A DNA stretch of 64,000 nucleotides from Pseudomonas sp. FP1742 (GTDB lineage Bacteria > Pseudomonadota > Gammaproteobacteria > Pseudomonadales > Pseudomonadaceae), in assembly GCF_030687145.1 (NCBI RefSeq), contig NZ_CP117460.1, forward strand, positions 6,014,001 to 6,078,000. Direction: 5' to 3'. The notes under the pieces were generated by a model. The model was given only the letters and a program-made list of their open reading frames with translations. It ran no database searches and was not told the origin of the DNA. The position numbers and the translations under genes are program-made. This document shows, piece after piece, positions 1-12,262 of the stretch. Numbering within the stretch: position 1 is the first letter of the stretch; the number at the start of each line of letters is the position of its first letter.

Positions 1-571
1 TCAACAACAGTTGCAACGCCTGGCGTTCCAGAGGCACGCCTTGCAGGTTCAGATGGGGATAGGTGCTACGCAAAAAATCGGCGGTGACGCTAGGCATGCG
101 CACGGCGACGCGGGTGTGGCTGTCGAGCTTTTCCAGCTCCACCGCACCGGTGCTCTTCTGGTCGCTGACCACCAGTTGCGGCACCCGCATATACGGATCG
201 GAAAATTGCCAGAGCCGCAACCCTGCGGGCGTTTGCGTCAGCCCCGGTGCGATATCGATGTCACCTTCACGCGCGGCGGCTTCCAGTTGCGCAAGATCAG
301 GGTAATTACGCCAGCTCAGCTCGACCTTTAGCGCCTTGGCCAGCCATTTCATCAACTCGACGTTAACCCCGGACAGGCGCTGCAAGCGGCGATCGTATTG
401 GGCGTAGGGCGCTTGTAACACCAGCCCGACCCGCAATTCGTCATGCTGGGCCAGCCATTGCTGTTGCGCCGAAGACAACGACACGACGTGCGCCGGTGGC
501 GCGGGCGCCGCCCAGCCCATCAAGGGAAACCACAAACAGCCGATAACCCACAGGCAGCGAAAACGCATCAT
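1..571 (-). CDS. Sensor kinase with periplasmic solute-binding domain, N-terminal part (partial)
   Basis: The gene runs off the left edge, leaving 190 codons of its N-terminus. Residues 1 to about 22 form a hydrophobic signal sequence ending near GWAAP. From about residue 30 the sequence matches the start of a bacterial extracellular solute-binding (SBP_bac_3) domain, with QQWLAQHDELRVGL followed by LKVELSWRNYPDL. Next to a DUF3530 gene and the amgK-murU operon, this is the position of PA0600 (AgtS), a hybrid sensor kinase implicated in sensing 5-aminovalerate and related ligands. The kinase part is not visible, so the class is inferred from position and the N-terminal fold. Two adjacent ATG codons at 571 and 568 could both start it. 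Confidence 0.75.
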   Translation of the reverse strand, partial: MMRFRCLWVIGCLWFPLMGWAAPAPPAHVVSLSSAQQQWLAQHDELRVGLVLQAPYAQYDRRLQRLSGVNVELMKWLAKALKVELSWRNYPDLAQLEAAAREGDIDIAPGLTQTPAGLRLWQFSDPYMRVPQLVVSDQKSTGAVELEKLDSHTRVAVRMPSVTADFLRSTYPHLNLQGVPLERQALQLLL

Positions 572-644
572 CGAAGTCTCACACACTGACAAATACTGAC
601 CAACCCATTAGGCTGCCGGAATAACTTCTGGCCTGGAATATCCG

Positions 645-1637
645 ATGCCCCCTGTCTACCGCCTGGCACTGCCAGCATTGTGCCTGTCGCTGATCCTGCC
701 GTGCGCCTTTTCCGTCGAGGCGGCCGACCCGACACCTGCCGCAGCGGAAAAACCCGCCGAAGAAAAACCGGCCGAACGCCAGCCGCTGCTTGAGCGTAGT
801 CAGGAAGAAGCGACCGCACTCGAGCGACAAATCCCCGCGCAGGAACAGCAACAACTGCAAGCAGGCACCGACACCTTTCTCGCCTTGTGGAAACCGGCCA
901 ATACCGCCGAACCCAAAGGCGTGGTGATTATTATCCCTGGCGCCGGCGAAACCGTTGACTGGCCGCAAGCAATCAGCCCATTGCGCCGCCAATTGCCAGA
1001 CGCCAACTGGAGCAGCCTGAGTATCACCTTGCCGGACCTGCAAAGCGAAGCCATTGCACCTCGTATCGCCGAAGTGGCACCGGCCCCCAAAGCGCCTGAG
1101 GCCGCCAGCAAGGATTCCACGACCGCCGCGCCCATCGAACAGGCAGCCGGCGGCGAAGCGGATGTGGCCGACAAGGCCATCGCCGAAACCACCGAAGAAC
1201 AGGCCAAAGCCGACGCCGAGCGAATCTTTGCCCGCCTCGACGCGGCTGTCGCTTATGCCGAACAGCAAAGCGCTCGCAGCATCGTCGTACTGGGGCATGG
1301 CACCGGCGCTTACTGGGCCGCGCGTTATTTGAGCGAGAAGCAGCCTTCGCAGGTCGAGAAGTTCATGATGGTCGCCGCCCAGACCCCCGTTACGGCTAAA
1401 CCACAACTGGTCGAATTGACGCCGACGATCAAGCTGCCTGTCGCCGACATTTTCTATACGGACAAACCGCTGGATCGCAACGCGGCACTGGCACGCTTGC
1501 AGGCCAACAAACGCTTGAAGACCTCGGCGTTCAGCCAGGTGTCACTCAAGGCATTGCCGGGGAATGCCAAGGCTGAGCAAGAGCAGTTGGTGCGCCGGGT
1601 GCGGGGATGGCTGAATCCGCAGCCTGCGGCGGACTGA
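645..1637 (+). CDS. DUF3530 family exported protein, alpha/beta-hydrolase-like
   Basis: This 330-residue protein has an N-terminal signal sequence (about residues 1-27). Residues 85-125 and 210-320 look like an alpha/beta-hydrolase core, starting with the strand VVIIIPGAGE. An Ala/Pro/Glu-rich linker of low complexity (about 142-190) interrupts the core. The usual nucleophile elbow GxSxG reads G-H-G-T-G at residues 217-221, so the catalytic serine is missing. The protein is therefore either non-catalytic or uses another residue. It sits divergently from the sensor kinase gene, as in other pseudomonads (PA0599 position). The exact role of the family is unknown to me. The ATG at 645 is the only start giving an intact signal sequence. 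Confidence 0.85.
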   Translation: MPPVYRLALPALCLSLILPCAFSVEAADPTPAAAEKPAEEKPAERQPLLERSQEEATALERQIPAQEQQQLQAGTDTFLALWKPANTAEPKGVVIIIPGAGETVDWPQAISPLRRQLPDANWSSLSITLPDLQSEAIAPRIAEVAPAPKAPEAASKDSTTAAPIEQAAGGEADVADKAIAETTEEQAKADAERIFARLDAAVAYAEQQSARSIVVLGHGTGAYWAARYLSEKQPSQVEKFMMVAAQTPVTAKPQLVELTPTIKLPVADIFYTDKPLDRNAALARLQANKRLKTSAFSQVSLKALPGNAKAEQEQLVRRVRGWLNPQPAAD

Positions 1638-1653
1638 TAGATCGGCGTCGCGC

Positions 1654-1740
1654 CCTTCGCGAGCAAGCCCGTTCCCACATTTGACCGACGCTGCCTGTCT
1701 GAACGCGGTCTAATGTGGGAGCGGGCTTGCTCGCGAAGGC
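1654..1740. repeat. REP pair (inverted)
   Basis: Two inverted copies of the P. fluorescens-type REP unit, with cores TTCGCGAGCAAGCCCG and CGGGCTTGCTCGCGAA, are separated by about 30 bases. They lie between the convergent DUF3530 and djlA genes. Each unit can fold on itself and the pair can form a large hairpin, which may protect mRNA ends. Confidence 0.9.
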
Positions 1741-1769
1741 GATAGCACTGTCGACACAACTCTTGCCTG

Positions 1770-2537
1770 CTATCGAAAATCCCGCCGCTCACGAATCAAC
1801 GCGTAGGCGTTGTGCAATTCACGCGTTTTATCCGTAGCCTCGCGAACCTGCAACGCCGTCGCACCGCTGCCGGCAATCTTGTCCGGGTGATGGCGACTGA
1901 GCAGGCGTCGATAGGCGCGCTTGATCTGCGCCGGCTCGCTGGTCGCCGACACCCCCAATAGCCGCAAAGCGTCCTGATAGGTCACCGTGCTATTGACCAA
2001 TGGGCGCTTGTGCGGCTCGTAGTCGCTCGCCAATGCCTGCACCTGATATGGCGTCCAGCCCAGCCATTTGCCCCACTGGGCAATCAGCTCGCGCTCACGG
2101 CTACCGGCCCGGCCATCGGCCCAGACCATCCGCCAACAGGCACGCAACACACCTTCCGCCGCATGGGGTTGAGCACTCAAGCGTCGCAAATAGCCGCGCA
2201 ACCGGTCATGCCCCGACTTGCCGCGATTGAACGCCGCAATCGCGCGACGTTGCGCCGATTCGGTCATCTCCAGCGCACGCATTTCCTGGCGCGCCTGCTG
2301 GATGTGACCATCCACGACCCGCCCATCACTCTTGGCCAATCGGCCCAGCAACACGAACAGCAGTTCATCGTTGCGCAGCACCGAGCGGCCACCGATTTTT
2401 TCCCATAAATGCGCCCAGCTCTGCAGGTGCAGGCGCCGATCCAGCGCCTGTCCCAATAAAGCACCGAGCATGGCCCCCGGAATGCTGGCTATGGCAAAGC
2501 CCGCTCCGGCTCCAATCAGAGTCCCTGGCCACAACAT
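1770..2537 (-). CDS. djlA: DjlA-like co-chaperone with TerB and J domains
   Basis: The 255-residue protein starts with a glycine- and alanine-rich membrane segment (about residues 2-32), as in membrane-anchored DjlA. A TerB-like helical domain (about 45-170) follows, then a C-terminal J domain with the diagnostic HPD triad at residues 217-219. J-domain proteins stimulate the ATPase of DnaK. The glycine-rich anchor of DjlA is thought to dimerise in the inner membrane. It is the last gene of the amgK-murU-djlA operon, one base after the murU stop codon, so translation is probably coupled. Its connection to cell-wall recycling is by operon position only. Confidence 0.88.
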   Translation of the reverse strand: MLWPGTLIGAGAGFAIASIPGAMLGALLGQALDRRLHLQSWAHLWEKIGGRSVLRNDELLFVLLGRLAKSDGRVVDGHIQQARQEMRALEMTESAQRRAIAAFNRGKSGHDRLRGYLRRLSAQPHAAEGVLRACWRMVWADGRAGSRERELIAQWGKWLGWTPYQVQALASDYEPHKRPLVNSTVTYQDALRLLGVSATSEPAQIKRAYRRLLSRHHPDKIAGSGATALQVREATDKTRELHNAYALIRERRDFR

Positions 2538-2538
2538 G

Positions 2539-4226
<1,688 letters not shown>

Positions 4227-4356
4227 TGCAAGGGTCTCCGACGGCGCTAGCCGTCAAGCGGGTCATGCTTTATTATCCAGCATCTTTTTCAGACCATCGA
4301 GAGGCGTGCGGCCCACACCGCGGGCAGATGGCACGCAGGAAGCCCGGACTAATAAG

Positions 4357-7131
4357 ATGGCATTGAAATCCCCCGCGTTTCGTAAAAAATTTCCGTTGTT
4401 GGTTACCGGCAGTCTGCTGGCCCTGCAACCCCTGGCCACGTCGTTCGTGGTCGCCGCGGAACAGTATGACTGCTCAGTCTCTGCTTCGGGTGCCTGGGAC
4501 TGTGCGCCAAAGGTGCCGGCCGCTGCATTGCCGCCGCGTCCCGTCCATGACGGCAGCGCAGTTTCCGTCACCGGCGAAACCCCGGCTGGCACTGGCTCCA
4601 GCGAAGAAACCGGCGCCAAGCCTGTGCTGGTTACCGAGTCCAAGGGCCGCGGCCTGAAGTCGCGTAGTGAAGACTACAGCCACCTCGACTGGGTTCCGCG
4701 CGAGAAGCTCACTGCAGCGCAATTGGCCGAAACCGGTCCTTACTGCTCTGGTTCCTATATCGAACCGATTCGTCCTGGCATGAATGACAAGACGAATAAA
4801 AGTGACGCTCCGACCTTTCTCGGCGCCAAAGCCTCCCGCTATAAGCAGGAAGAGCAGATCGCGACCCTGGCCGGTGACGTGGTCATGCGTCAGGGCAGCA
4901 TGCAGGTCGAAGCCGACGAAGCGAACCTCTACCAGGCCGAGAGCCGTGGCGAACTGAGCGGTAACGTGCGCGTTCGCGACAATGGCGCACTGATCGTGGG
5001 CGACCACGCCGACGTGCAGCTCGACACCGGTGAAGCCAAGGTCGACAACGCCGAGTACGTGATGCACAAGTCGCGTATCCGCGGTAACGCGCTGTACGCC
5101 AAACGTGCCGAGAACGCGATCATCCGCCTCAAGGATGGTACGTACACCACGTGCGAACCGAACAGCAATGCCTGGCAGCTCAAGGGCAACAACATCACTT
5201 TGAACCCGGCTACCGGTTTCGGTACCGCTACCAACGTGACGCTGCGGGTCAAGGACATTCCGGTTCTGTACACGCCGTACATCTATTTCCCGATCGACGA
5301 CCGTCGCCAGTCCGGCTTCCTGCCGCCGACCATCGGCACCGGTAGCGATACCGGCTTCATGCTGGTCACTCCGTACTACTTCAACCTGGCACCGAACTAC
5401 GATGCCACGTTGTACCCGCGTTACATGGCCAAGCATGGCCTGTTGATGGAAGGCGAATTCCGCTACCTGACCAAGTCCAGCGAAGGTCAGTTCGGCGCCG
5501 CGTACCTCAACGACGAAGACACCGATCGCAGCAAGCAGAGCGACTACGAAAAAACCCGCTACATGTACAACTGGCAGCACAAGGGTGGCCTCGACTCGCG
5601 CGTCTTTACGCAAGTCGACTACACCAAGATCAGCGATCCGTATTACTTCCAGGATCTGCAGACTGACCAGATTGGCGTGAAAAGCGCTGACTACGTGAAC
5701 CAGCAGGGCTCTGTCACCTATCGTGGCGACAGCTACACCGCTCGCTTGAACGCCCAGGCTTATCAACTGGCGACCGTTTCGAACATCACGCCGTACGACC
5801 GTTTGCCGCAGATCACCTTCAATGGTCAGCTGCCGTATCATCCGGAAGGTTTGAACTTCGATTACGAGACAGAGATCGTTCGATTTGACCGCGATTTGAA
5901 GAACGGTGACTTCGTAAACGAAGATGGCACTGTTGCATCACGTCTTGATAACAACGTGACCGGCCTGGCACGTGCCAACGGCAATCGCTTGAACCTCAAG
6001 CCAAGTGTCAGCCTGCCGCTGAACTGGACTTATGGTTTCTTGAAACCGTCCCTGAAGTACCAGTACACCCAGTACGACCTGGATCTGGATCAGCAGGGCA
6101 AAAACACTCTGCTTGCCGGTGAAAGCTACAGCCGTAACCAGAGCCGTGGCGTACCGATAGCCAGTATCGACAGCGGCCTGTATTTCGATCGCAACACCCA
6201 ATGGTTTGGCAAGAACTACCGCCAGACCCTGGAACCACGCCTTTTCTATCTCTATGTTCCAGAGAAGGATCAGACCGATATTCCAGTCTTTGACACCGGC
6301 GAATACACCTTCAACTACGCCTCGCTGTTCCGGGACAACCGTTTCTCCGGCTCCGACCGTGTCGGCGACGAGAACAAGCTGTCGCTGGGCATCACCAACC
6401 GCTGGATCGAAGACAACGGTTTCGAACGTCAACGCATCAGCGTCGGCCAGGCCGTGTACTTCAAGGACCGTGAAGTCCAGTTGCCGGGTATCGATGCAAA
6501 AACCCGCGACGATGCACAAGCCAACGTTTCGCCATATGCACTGGAATACGAATACCGCTGGAACCGCGACTGGCGTACCACCGCCGACTACAACTGGGAC
6601 CCGGACAGCCGCAGCCCTCGCTCGGGCAGCGCGATGTTCCACTACCAGCCTGAAGACAACCCGAACAAAGTCATCAACGCCGGTTATCGCTATCGCAATG
6701 ACCAGGTCCGTTATGACCAGAACACCGGTAAATGGTCGGTGGGCGGTGGTGACTACGGCACACCAGGCCAACCTGGCTACGTGAAGGACTACTACAAGAT
6801 CAAACAGCACGACTTCTCGGTGATCTGGCCGATCGTGCCGCAGTGGAACGCCATCAGCCGCTGGCAGTATGACTACAACCGTAACCGTACCCTGGAAGCC
6901 TTTGGTGGTTTCGAGTACGACAACTGCTGCTGGAAACTACGCCTGATCAACCGTTACTGGGTTTCCTATGACGAATTCAGTCAGGAAGCTCCACAAAACG
7001 AAAAAGGCGACCACGGCGTCTTCCTACAAATCGTTCTGAAAGGTCTCGGCGGCCTCACCGGCGCCAAAGTAGAGAGCTTCCTCGACAAAGGCATCCAAGG
7101 TTATCGTGAACGTGAAGACCAAGCTTTCTGA
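4357..7131 (+). CDS. lptD: LPS assembly protein LptD
   Basis: The ATG at 4357 gives 924 residues, normal for Pseudomonas LptD. A signal peptide (about residues 1-33, ending FVVAA) and a Pseudomonas-specific N-terminal extension precede the OstA/LptA-like beta-jellyroll (about 150-290), which receives LPS from the periplasmic bridge. The remainder is the large beta-barrel that, with LptE, inserts LPS into the outer leaflet. Cysteines are present near the N-terminus and as a pair (DNCCWKL) near the C-terminus, consistent with the disulphides the family needs. The open frame continues upstream to 4123, but that part overlaps amgK and lacks a signal sequence. The stop overlaps surA, a chaperone for LptD itself. 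Confidence 0.96.
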   Translation: MALKSPAFRKKFPLLVTGSLLALQPLATSFVVAAEQYDCSVSASGAWDCAPKVPAAALPPRPVHDGSAVSVTGETPAGTGSSEETGAKPVLVTESKGRGLKSRSEDYSHLDWVPREKLTAAQLAETGPYCSGSYIEPIRPGMNDKTNKSDAPTFLGAKASRYKQEEQIATLAGDVVMRQGSMQVEADEANLYQAESRGELSGNVRVRDNGALIVGDHADVQLDTGEAKVDNAEYVMHKSRIRGNALYAKRAENAIIRLKDGTYTTCEPNSNAWQLKGNNITLNPATGFGTATNVTLRVKDIPVLYTPYIYFPIDDRRQSGFLPPTIGTGSDTGFMLVTPYYFNLAPNYDATLYPRYMAKHGLLMEGEFRYLTKSSEGQFGAAYLNDEDTDRSKQSDYEKTRYMYNWQHKGGLDSRVFTQVDYTKISDPYYFQDLQTDQIGVKSADYVNQQGSVTYRGDSYTARLNAQAYQLATVSNITPYDRLPQITFNGQLPYHPEGLNFDYETEIVRFDRDLKNGDFVNEDGTVASRLDNNVTGLARANGNRLNLKPSVSLPLNWTYGFLKPSLKYQYTQYDLDLDQQGKNTLLAGESYSRNQSRGVPIASIDSGLYFDRNTQWFGKNYRQTLEPRLFYLYVPEKDQTDIPVFDTGEYTFNYASLFRDNRFSGSDRVGDENKLSLGITNRWIEDNGFERQRISVGQAVYFKDREVQLPGIDAKTRDDAQANVSPYALEYEYRWNRDWRTTADYNWDPDSRSPRSGSAMFHYQPEDNPNKVINAGYRYRNDQVRYDQNTGKWSVGGGDYGTPGQPGYVKDYYKIKQHDFSVIWPIVPQWNAISRWQYDYNRNRTLEAFGGFEYDNCCWKLRLINRYWVSYDEFSQEAPQNEKGDHGVFLQIVLKGLGGLTGAKVESFLDKGIQGYREREDQAF

Positions 7132-8428
7132 TTGTCTGCGCCCGCTGATGCTGGGCGCGCTGTTCCTGGGTACCGCGGCCAACGCCGCGGTACAACCCAT
7201 CGATAAAGTGGTGGCCATCGTCGACAACGACGTGGTCATGCAGAGCCAGCTGGATCAGCGTGTCCATGAAGTTCAGCAAACCATCGCCAAACGCGGTGCT
7301 GCCGTACCGCCAGCCGGCGTACTGGATCAGCAGGTGCTCGAGCGCCTGATCGTCGAAAACCTGCAATTGCAGATCGGCGAGCGTTCCGGCATCCGGATTA
7401 CCGATGAAGAGCTGAATCAGGCTGTCGGCACCATTGCCCAGCGCAACAACATGTCGATCGAACAATTCCGCGCCGCCCTGGCTCGCGACGGCCTGTCTTA
7501 TGACGCCGCCCGCGACCAGATCCGCCGCGAAATGATCATCAGCCGTGTGCGTCAGCGCCGTGTGGCGGAACGCATCCAGGTGTCCGAGCAGGAAGTGAAG
7601 AACTTCCTGGCATCCGACCTGGGCAAAATGCAGTTGTCCGAAGAGTTTCGTCTGGCCAACATCCTGATTCCCACGCCGGAAAGCGCCAACTCCGACGCGA
7701 TTCAGAATGCTGCCAAACAAGCCGACGCGGTTTACCAGCAGCTCAAGCAAGGCGCTGACTTCGGTCAGTTGGCAATCGCCAAATCCGCCAGCGAAACTGC
7801 ACTGGAAGGCGGCGACATGGGCTGGCGTAAAGCCGCTCAATTGCCACCTCCATTCGACCGCCTGCTGAGCACCATGGCCGTTGGCGACGTAACCCAGCCA
7901 ATGCGCACCCCGGGCGGCTTCATTATCCTGAAGATCCTCGACAAGCGTGGTGGCGAAGCCCAGGTGCGTGACGAAGTCCATGTACGTCACATCCTGGTCA
8001 AACCAAGCCCGATTCGCGACGAAGAAAAAACCAAGGCCCTGGCTCAATCGCTCTACTCCCGTATCGAAGCGGGCGAAGATTTTGGCGAGCTGGCGAAAAG
8101 CTTCTCGGAAGACCCGGGTTCCGCCCTCAACGGCGGCGACCTGAACTGGATCGATCCGAACGCACTGGTGCCTGAATTCCGCGAAGTGATGGCCAAGACC
8201 CCGCAAGGTCAGCTGTCCAAGCCGTTCAAGACTCAATATGGCTGGCACGTCCTGGAAGTCCTTGGCCGCCGCGCCACCGACAGCACCACCCAGGCCCGTG
8301 AGCAGCAAGCGATGACCGTACTGCGTAACCGCAAATACGACGAAGAGCTGCAAACCTGGCTGCGTCAGATCCGTGACGAAGCGTACGTAGAAATCAAACT
8401 CCCTGGTGCAGACCAGGCAGCGCAGTGA
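7106..8428 (+). CDS. surA: Periplasmic chaperone and peptidyl-prolyl isomerase SurA
   Basis: About 440 residues with a signal peptide (ending ANAAVQ). An N-terminal chaperone module (about 30-170) is followed by two parvulin domains (about 180-280 and 290-390). The second carries the [10 protein letters not shown] signature. SurA escorts unfolded outer-membrane proteins, LptD among them, to the BAM complex. The start is a GTG, either 7106 or 7112. AAGG at 7097-7100 is spaced slightly better for 7106, so the N-terminus is uncertain by two residues. Either start lies inside the end of lptD (overlap of about 20-26 bases), so the two are translationally linked. The stop overlaps pdxA by four bases. 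Confidence 0.95.
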   Translation: MNVKTKLSDCLRPLMLGALFLGTAANAAVQPIDKVVAIVDNDVVMQSQLDQRVHEVQQTIAKRGAAVPPAGVLDQQVLERLIVENLQLQIGERSGIRITDEELNQAVGTIAQRNNMSIEQFRAALARDGLSYDAARDQIRREMIISRVRQRRVAERIQVSEQEVKNFLASDLGKMQLSEEFRLANILIPTPESANSDAIQNAAKQADAVYQQLKQGADFGQLAIAKSASETALEGGDMGWRKAAQLPPPFDRLLSTMAVGDVTQPMRTPGGFIILKILDKRGGEAQVRDEVHVRHILVKPSPIRDEEKTKALAQSLYSRIEAGEDFGELAKSFSEDPGSALNGGDLNWIDPNALVPEFREVMAKTPQGQLSKPFKTQYGWHVLEVLGRRATDSTTQAREQQAMTVLRNRKYDEELQTWLRQIRDEAYVEIKLPGADQAAQ

Positions 8429-9414
8429 AACCCAAGCGTTTCGCGCTGACCCCCGGCGAACCGGCCGGCATAGGTCCTGACCTGTGCCTGCTGCTCGCCT
8501 CGCAAGCCCAGCCACACCCCCTGATTGCCATTACCAGCCGCGACCTGCTCCTTGAGCGGGCCGCGCAGCTGGGCGTGGTTGTCGATCTGCTGGCGGTCAC
8601 GCCGGACAGTTGGCCGGATGTTCCTGCACCGGCCAACAGCCTCTATGTGTGGGATACGCCACTCAACACCAGGGTCACTGCAGGGCAACTGGACAAGGCC
8701 AATGCGGCTTTCGTCCTGGAAACCCTGACCCGCGCTGGCCAGGGCTGCCTGGACGGGCATTTTGCCGGCATGATCACCGCCCCGGTGCACAAGGGTGTGA
8801 TCAATGAATCCGGGATCGCCTTTTCCGGGCACACGGAATTTCTCGCCGACCTGACTCATACCGCACAAGTGGTGATGATGCTCGCCACCCGCGGCTTGCG
8901 CGTGGCCCTGGTCACCACTCACCTGCCCCTTCGCGAGATTGCCGACGCGATCACGCCGGAGCGGCTGGAGCGGGTCACACGGATTCTGCACACTGACCTG
9001 CAAGAAAAATTCGGCATTGCCCAGCCACGCATCCTGGTTTGCGGGCTGAACCCGCACGCCGGTGAAGGCGGTCACCTGGGCCATGAAGAAATCGACATCA
9101 TCGAACCTACATTAGAGCGCCTGCGCGGCGAGGGCATGGACCTTCGCGGCCCCCTGCCCGCCGACACTCTGTTTACCCCCAAATATCTGGAGCACTGCGA
9201 CGCGGTGCTGGCGATGTACCACGACCAGGGCTTGCCCGTGCTGAAATACAAAGGCTTCGGCGCGGCAGTCAACGTGACCCTCGGCTTGCCGATCATCCGC
9301 ACCTCGGTCGACCACGGCACCGCCCTGGACCTGGCCGGCAGCGGCAACATCGACACCGGCAGCCTGCAAGTCGCCCTGGAAACCGCCTACCAGATGGCCG
9401 AGACCCGTTTATGA
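8425..9414 (+). CDS. pdxA: 4-hydroxythreonine-4-phosphate dehydrogenase PdxA
   Basis: The 329-residue protein begins at a GTG overlapping the surA stop (GTGA). It has the N-terminal [13 protein letters not shown] segment typical of PdxA and the metal-ligand histidines in [10 protein letters not shown] and [13 protein letters not shown]. PdxA oxidises 4-phosphohydroxy-threonine with NAD in the DXP-dependent pathway to pyridoxal 5'-phosphate. The surA-pdxA-rsmA-apaG-apaH order is a classic gammaproteobacterial arrangement. The stop overlaps the rsmA ATG by four bases. Confidence 0.96.
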   Translation: MKPKRFALTPGEPAGIGPDLCLLLASQAQPHPLIAITSRDLLLERAAQLGVVVDLLAVTPDSWPDVPAPANSLYVWDTPLNTRVTAGQLDKANAAFVLETLTRAGQGCLDGHFAGMITAPVHKGVINESGIAFSGHTEFLADLTHTAQVVMMLATRGLRVALVTTHLPLREIADAITPERLERVTRILHTDLQEKFGIAQPRILVCGLNPHAGEGGHLGHEEIDIIEPTLERLRGEGMDLRGPLPADTLFTPKYLEHCDAVLAMYHDQGLPVLKYKGFGAAVNVTLGLPIIRTSVDHGTALDLAGSGNIDTGSLQVALETAYQMAETRL

Positions 9415-10229
9415 CCGAGCATTACCAACACCGGGCGCGCAAGCGCTTCGGCCAGAACTTCCTGCACGATGCGGGCGTTATCGACCGCATCCTGCGCTCC
9501 ATTCACGCCAAACCTGAAGACCGCCTGCTGGAAATCGGTCCGGGCCAGGGTGCATTGACCGCCGGCCTGCTCAACAGCGGCGCTCAACTGGACGTCGTAG
9601 AGCTGGACAAGGACCTGATCCCGATCCTCAATCAGCAGTTCGCCGGCAAGAGCAACTTCAACCTGCATCAGGGTGACGCACTGAAGTTCGACTTCAACAG
9701 CCTGAACGCCGCGCCAAACAGCCTGCGAGTGGTCGGTAACCTGCCGTACAACATCTCGACGCCGCTGATCTTTCATCTGCTGAACAACGCCAACCTGATT
9801 CGCGACATGCACTTCATGCTGCAAAAGGAAGTGGTCGAACGTCTGGCGGCGGGTCCGGGTGGCGGTGACTGGGGTCGCCTGTCGATCATGGTTCAGTACC
9901 ATTGCCGGGTCGAACATCTGTTCAACGTCGGCCCGGGTGCGTTCAATCCGCCACCCAAAGTCGACTCCGCGATCGTACGCCTGGTGCCCCACGCGGTGCT
10001 GCCGCACCCGGCCAAGGATCATCGCCTGCTGGAGCGCGTTGTGCGTGAAGCCTTCAACCAGCGCCGCAAAACCCTGCGCAACACGCTGAAGCTGCTGCTG
10101 AGCAATGCCGAAATCGAAGCCGCCGGCGTCGATGGCAGTCTGCGCCCCGAGCAGCTCGACCTGGCCGCCTTCGTGCGCCTGGCCGACAAGCTCAGCGAAC
10201 AAGTCCTGCAAAAGCCTGCCACCGACTGA
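9411..10229 (+). CDS. rsmA: 16S rRNA dimethyladenosine transferase RsmA (KsgA)
   Basis: The 272-residue SAM-dependent methyltransferase has the SAM-binding motif [11 protein letters not shown] (residues 41-51) and the adenine-methyltransferase motif NLPYNIS in the middle of the protein. The enzyme dimethylates the two adjacent adenosines in the 3'-terminal hairpin of 16S rRNA during late 30S assembly. The start overlaps pdxA. After the stop there is a gap of about 115 bases with an inverted repeat before apaG. This gene is distinct from the CsrA-type regulator also called RsmA in pseudomonads. Confidence 0.96.
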   Translation: MTEHYQHRARKRFGQNFLHDAGVIDRILRSIHAKPEDRLLEIGPGQGALTAGLLNSGAQLDVVELDKDLIPILNQQFAGKSNFNLHQGDALKFDFNSLNAAPNSLRVVGNLPYNISTPLIFHLLNNANLIRDMHFMLQKEVVERLAAGPGGGDWGRLSIMVQYHCRVEHLFNVGPGAFNPPPKVDSAIVRLVPHAVLPHPAKDHRLLERVVREAFNQRRKTLRNTLKLLLSNAEIEAAGVDGSLRPEQLDLAAFVRLADKLSEQVLQKPATD

Positions 10230-10243
10230 CAGGCGATGAGCGC

Positions 10244-10280
10244 TATCGGGTAGGACGCCACTCTGGTTTACTACCCGATA
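10244..10280. other. Perfect 10-bp inverted repeat between rsmA and apaG
   Basis: TATCGGGTAG (10244-10253) and CTACCCGATA (10271-10280) are exact inverted copies separated by 17 bases. No T-run follows, so it is not a standard intrinsic terminator. It could be a protein-binding dyad or an RNA stem at the end of the rsmA message. Confidence 0.5.
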
Positions 10281-10343
10281 CTTGGCCTAGACTGATTTGT
10301 ATCAGCTACGCCCCGCGTCCCGCTTTGATTTAAGGCCTCTTGC

Positions 10344-10724
10344 ATGTCCGATCCTCGTTATCAGGTCGACGTCAGCGTCGTCACCCGCTATCTGGCAGAA
10401 CAATCGCAACCCGAGCACAACCGCTTCGCCTTCGCCTACACCGTCACCGTGCACAACAATGGCCTGCTACCCGCCAAACTGATGTCGCGGCATTGGGTGA
10501 TCACCGACGGTGACGGCCATGTCGAAGAGGTTCGCGGTGCTGGCGTCGTCGGCCTGCAGCCGTTGATCGAAGTGGGCAAGAGCCACACTTACAGTAGCGG
10601 CACTGTCATGACGTCCAAGGTCGGCACCATGCAGGGCACCTACCAGATGGTCGCCGACGACGGCAAACACTTCGAGGCCATCATCGCGCCGTTCCGTCTG
10701 GCGGTACCCGGAGCCCTGCACTGA
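10344..10724 (+). CDS. apaG: ApaG (CorD) domain protein
   Basis: A 126-residue protein of the ApaG family with a fibronectin-III-like beta-sandwich. Recognisable features are [22 protein letters not shown] and the [15 protein letters not shown] stretch. Its biochemical role is unsettled; homologues are linked to phosphate and metal homeostasis, and the gene is almost always next to apaH. The stop shares a base with the apaH ATG (TGATG), so the pair is translationally coupled. Confidence 0.94.
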   Translation: MSDPRYQVDVSVVTRYLAEQSQPEHNRFAFAYTVTVHNNGLLPAKLMSRHWVITDGDGHVEEVRGAGVVGLQPLIEVGKSHTYSSGTVMTSKVGTMQGTYQMVADDGKHFEAIIAPFRLAVPGALH

Positions 10725-11602
10725 TGGCGACGTATGCTGTCGGCGATGTGCAAGGTTGCCTTGAGCCGTTGCAATGCCTGCTCAAGCAAGTCGCCTTCAA
10801 CCCTGCCCGAGACCGCCTGTGGCTGGTGGGTGACCTCGTCAACCGTGGTCCACAGTCGCTGGAAACCCTGCGCTTCCTCTATAGCATCCGCGAGTCGCTG
10901 GTATGCGTACTTGGCAACCACGACCTGCACTTACTGGCCGTAGGGCAAAACATCGAGCGCTTGAAAAAAGCCGATACCCTGCGTGAGATCCTCGAAGCAC
11001 CCGATAGCGCGGATCTGCTGGAATGGGTTCGCCAGCAAAAGCTCATGCACTACGATGAACAACGCGAAATCGCCCTGGTCCATGCCGGCATCCCGCCGCA
11101 ATGGTCGCTGCGCAAAGCCTTGAAGTGCGCCGCCGAAGTCGAAGAAGCCTTGCGCGACGACAACCGCTTCGCGCCGTACCTTGACGGCATGTACGGCAAC
11201 GAGCCAGTGAAGTGGGACAACGACCTTAAAGGCGCGGCCCGCCTGCGAGTCATCACCAACTACTTCACGCGGATGCGTTTCTGCACCCGCGACGGCAAAC
11301 TCGACCTCAAGGGCAAGGAAGGCATCGACACCGCACCACCGGGTTATGCGCCGTGGTTCGCGCACGAGCGCAAAACCAAAGGCCTGAAGATCATTTTCGG
11401 CCATTGGGCGGCGCTCGAAGGCCAGTGCAATGAACCAGGCCTGTTTGCACTCGACACCGGTTGCGTCTGGGGCGGTGCCATGACCCTGATGAACGTCGAT
11501 ACCTTTGAGCGCCTGCAATGCAAATGCGACGCCCATGGCCATTCCCGACCGACTGTCGCCACCTCTATTCCCGAACAAACGTCAGCCAGCGTCCAACGCT
11601 AG
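10724..11602 (+). CDS. apaH: Symmetrical diadenosine tetraphosphatase ApaH
   Basis: The 292-residue protein is a PPP-superfamily metallophosphatase. The three metal-binding motifs are GDVQG near the N-terminus, GDLVNRG and GNHDLH, with later histidines in LVHAG and FGHWAAL. ApaH splits Ap4A symmetrically to two ADP and also removes Np4 caps from RNA. The C-terminus is slightly longer than in E. coli (about 280 residues) and ends in a Ser/Thr-rich tail. It is coupled to apaG and lies 33 bases before glpE. Confidence 0.95.
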   Translation: MATYAVGDVQGCLEPLQCLLKQVAFNPARDRLWLVGDLVNRGPQSLETLRFLYSIRESLVCVLGNHDLHLLAVGQNIERLKKADTLREILEAPDSADLLEWVRQQKLMHYDEQREIALVHAGIPPQWSLRKALKCAAEVEEALRDDNRFAPYLDGMYGNEPVKWDNDLKGAARLRVITNYFTRMRFCTRDGKLDLKGKEGIDTAPPGYAPWFAHERKTKGLKIIFGHWAALEGQCNEPGLFALDTGCVWGGAMTLMNVDTFERLQCKCDAHGHSRPTVATSIPEQTSASVQR

Positions 11603-11635
11603 ACTGCGCTTTCAGCCGAGCCACAGGAGCCCGCC

Positions 11636-11965
11636 ATGAGCGAATTCAAACGTATCCCCCCAGAACAGGCCCAGACCCTGCGCGAACAAGGCGCGGTGGT
11701 AGTCGATGTCCGCGATCCGGCCACTTTTGCCGCGCTGCACATCGCCGGTTCGAAGCATCTGGATAACCATTCTCTGCATGCTTTCATTCAGGGCGCCGAT
11801 CTGGATGCGCCGACGGTAGTGGTCTGCTATCACGGAAATTCCAGCCAGGGCGCGGCGGCTTATCTGATCAGCCAGGGCTTTTCCGACGTCTACAGCATGG
11901 ACGGTGGTTTTGAGCTGTGGCGTACGATCTATCCTTCGGAAACGGCGCAGGGCACTTCCGAATAA
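11636..11965 (+). CDS. glpE: Thiosulfate sulfurtransferase GlpE (single-domain rhodanese)
   Basis: The 109-residue protein is one rhodanese domain. The active-site cysteine is C64 in the loop CYHGNSS, preceded by VVDVRDP, which is typical of the fold. It transfers sulfane sulfur from thiosulfate to acceptors such as cyanide or thioredoxin in the cytoplasm. A ribosome-binding sequence (CAGGAG) precedes the ATG. It is probably the last gene of the lptD-to-glpE run, as a dyad and an AT-rich promoter region follow. Confidence 0.93.
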   Translation: MSEFKRIPPEQAQTLREQGAVVVDVRDPATFAALHIAGSKHLDNHSLHAFIQGADLDAPTVVVCYHGNSSQGAAAYLISQGFSDVYSMDGGFELWRTIYPSETAQGTSE

Positions 11966-12010
11966 TTTTTTTCCAGACGCGCAAGCCCCGGCTTTCGCGG
12001 GCTAGCGCGG

Positions 12011-12031
12011 TGGCAGACGAACGGTCTGCCA
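12011..12031. promoter_or_regulatory. Perfect 8-bp dyad between glpE and prkA
   Basis: TGGCAGAC (12011-12018) and GTCTGCCA (12024-12031) are exact inverted arms around a 5-base spacer, directly before an AT-rich stretch. It could be an operator for prkA or a weak terminator stem for glpE. Confidence 0.4.
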
Positions 12032-12069
12032 TAACTTATTACTCATTGCTACTTTATCTCCCCGATTCC

Positions 12070-12097
12070 GAACTATCCTTAAGCGCAGGCCATCCAA
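12070..12097 (+). promoter_or_regulatory. Possible AlgU (sigma-22/RpoE-type) promoter for prkA
   Basis: GAACTA at 12070-12075 is followed after 17 bases by TCCAA at 12093-12097. This resembles the AlgU consensus (GAACTT, 16-17 bases, TCTGA). It would leave a leader of roughly 160 bases before prkA. The match is imperfect and unverified. Confidence 0.35.
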
Positions 12098-12108
12098 AAC
12101 AGGGGAGA

Positions 12109-12167
12109 GCCGGTACACCGGCGCGCGGGTCATCGGGAGTAGCTTTCGGAGTAGTCAGCTCCGGAAG
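12109..12167 (+). other. Structured 5' leader of prkA (two hairpins)
   Basis: Two stems lie in the prkA leader. The first is GCCGGT-AC-ACCGGC at 12109-12122. The second is a 9-bp stem with one G-U pair formed by 12143-12151 and 12159-12167. No U-run follows either, so they look like RNA structure and not terminators. Confidence 0.45.
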
Positions 12168-12262
12168 AGTTCTGGGGGGTAAACAGCGACTGCCTGTTCG
12201 GTTGCTGCCAGCATCGACTGAGTGATCCGGCGTCGGCTCCACGTATCGAGCGAGGTGACGTC

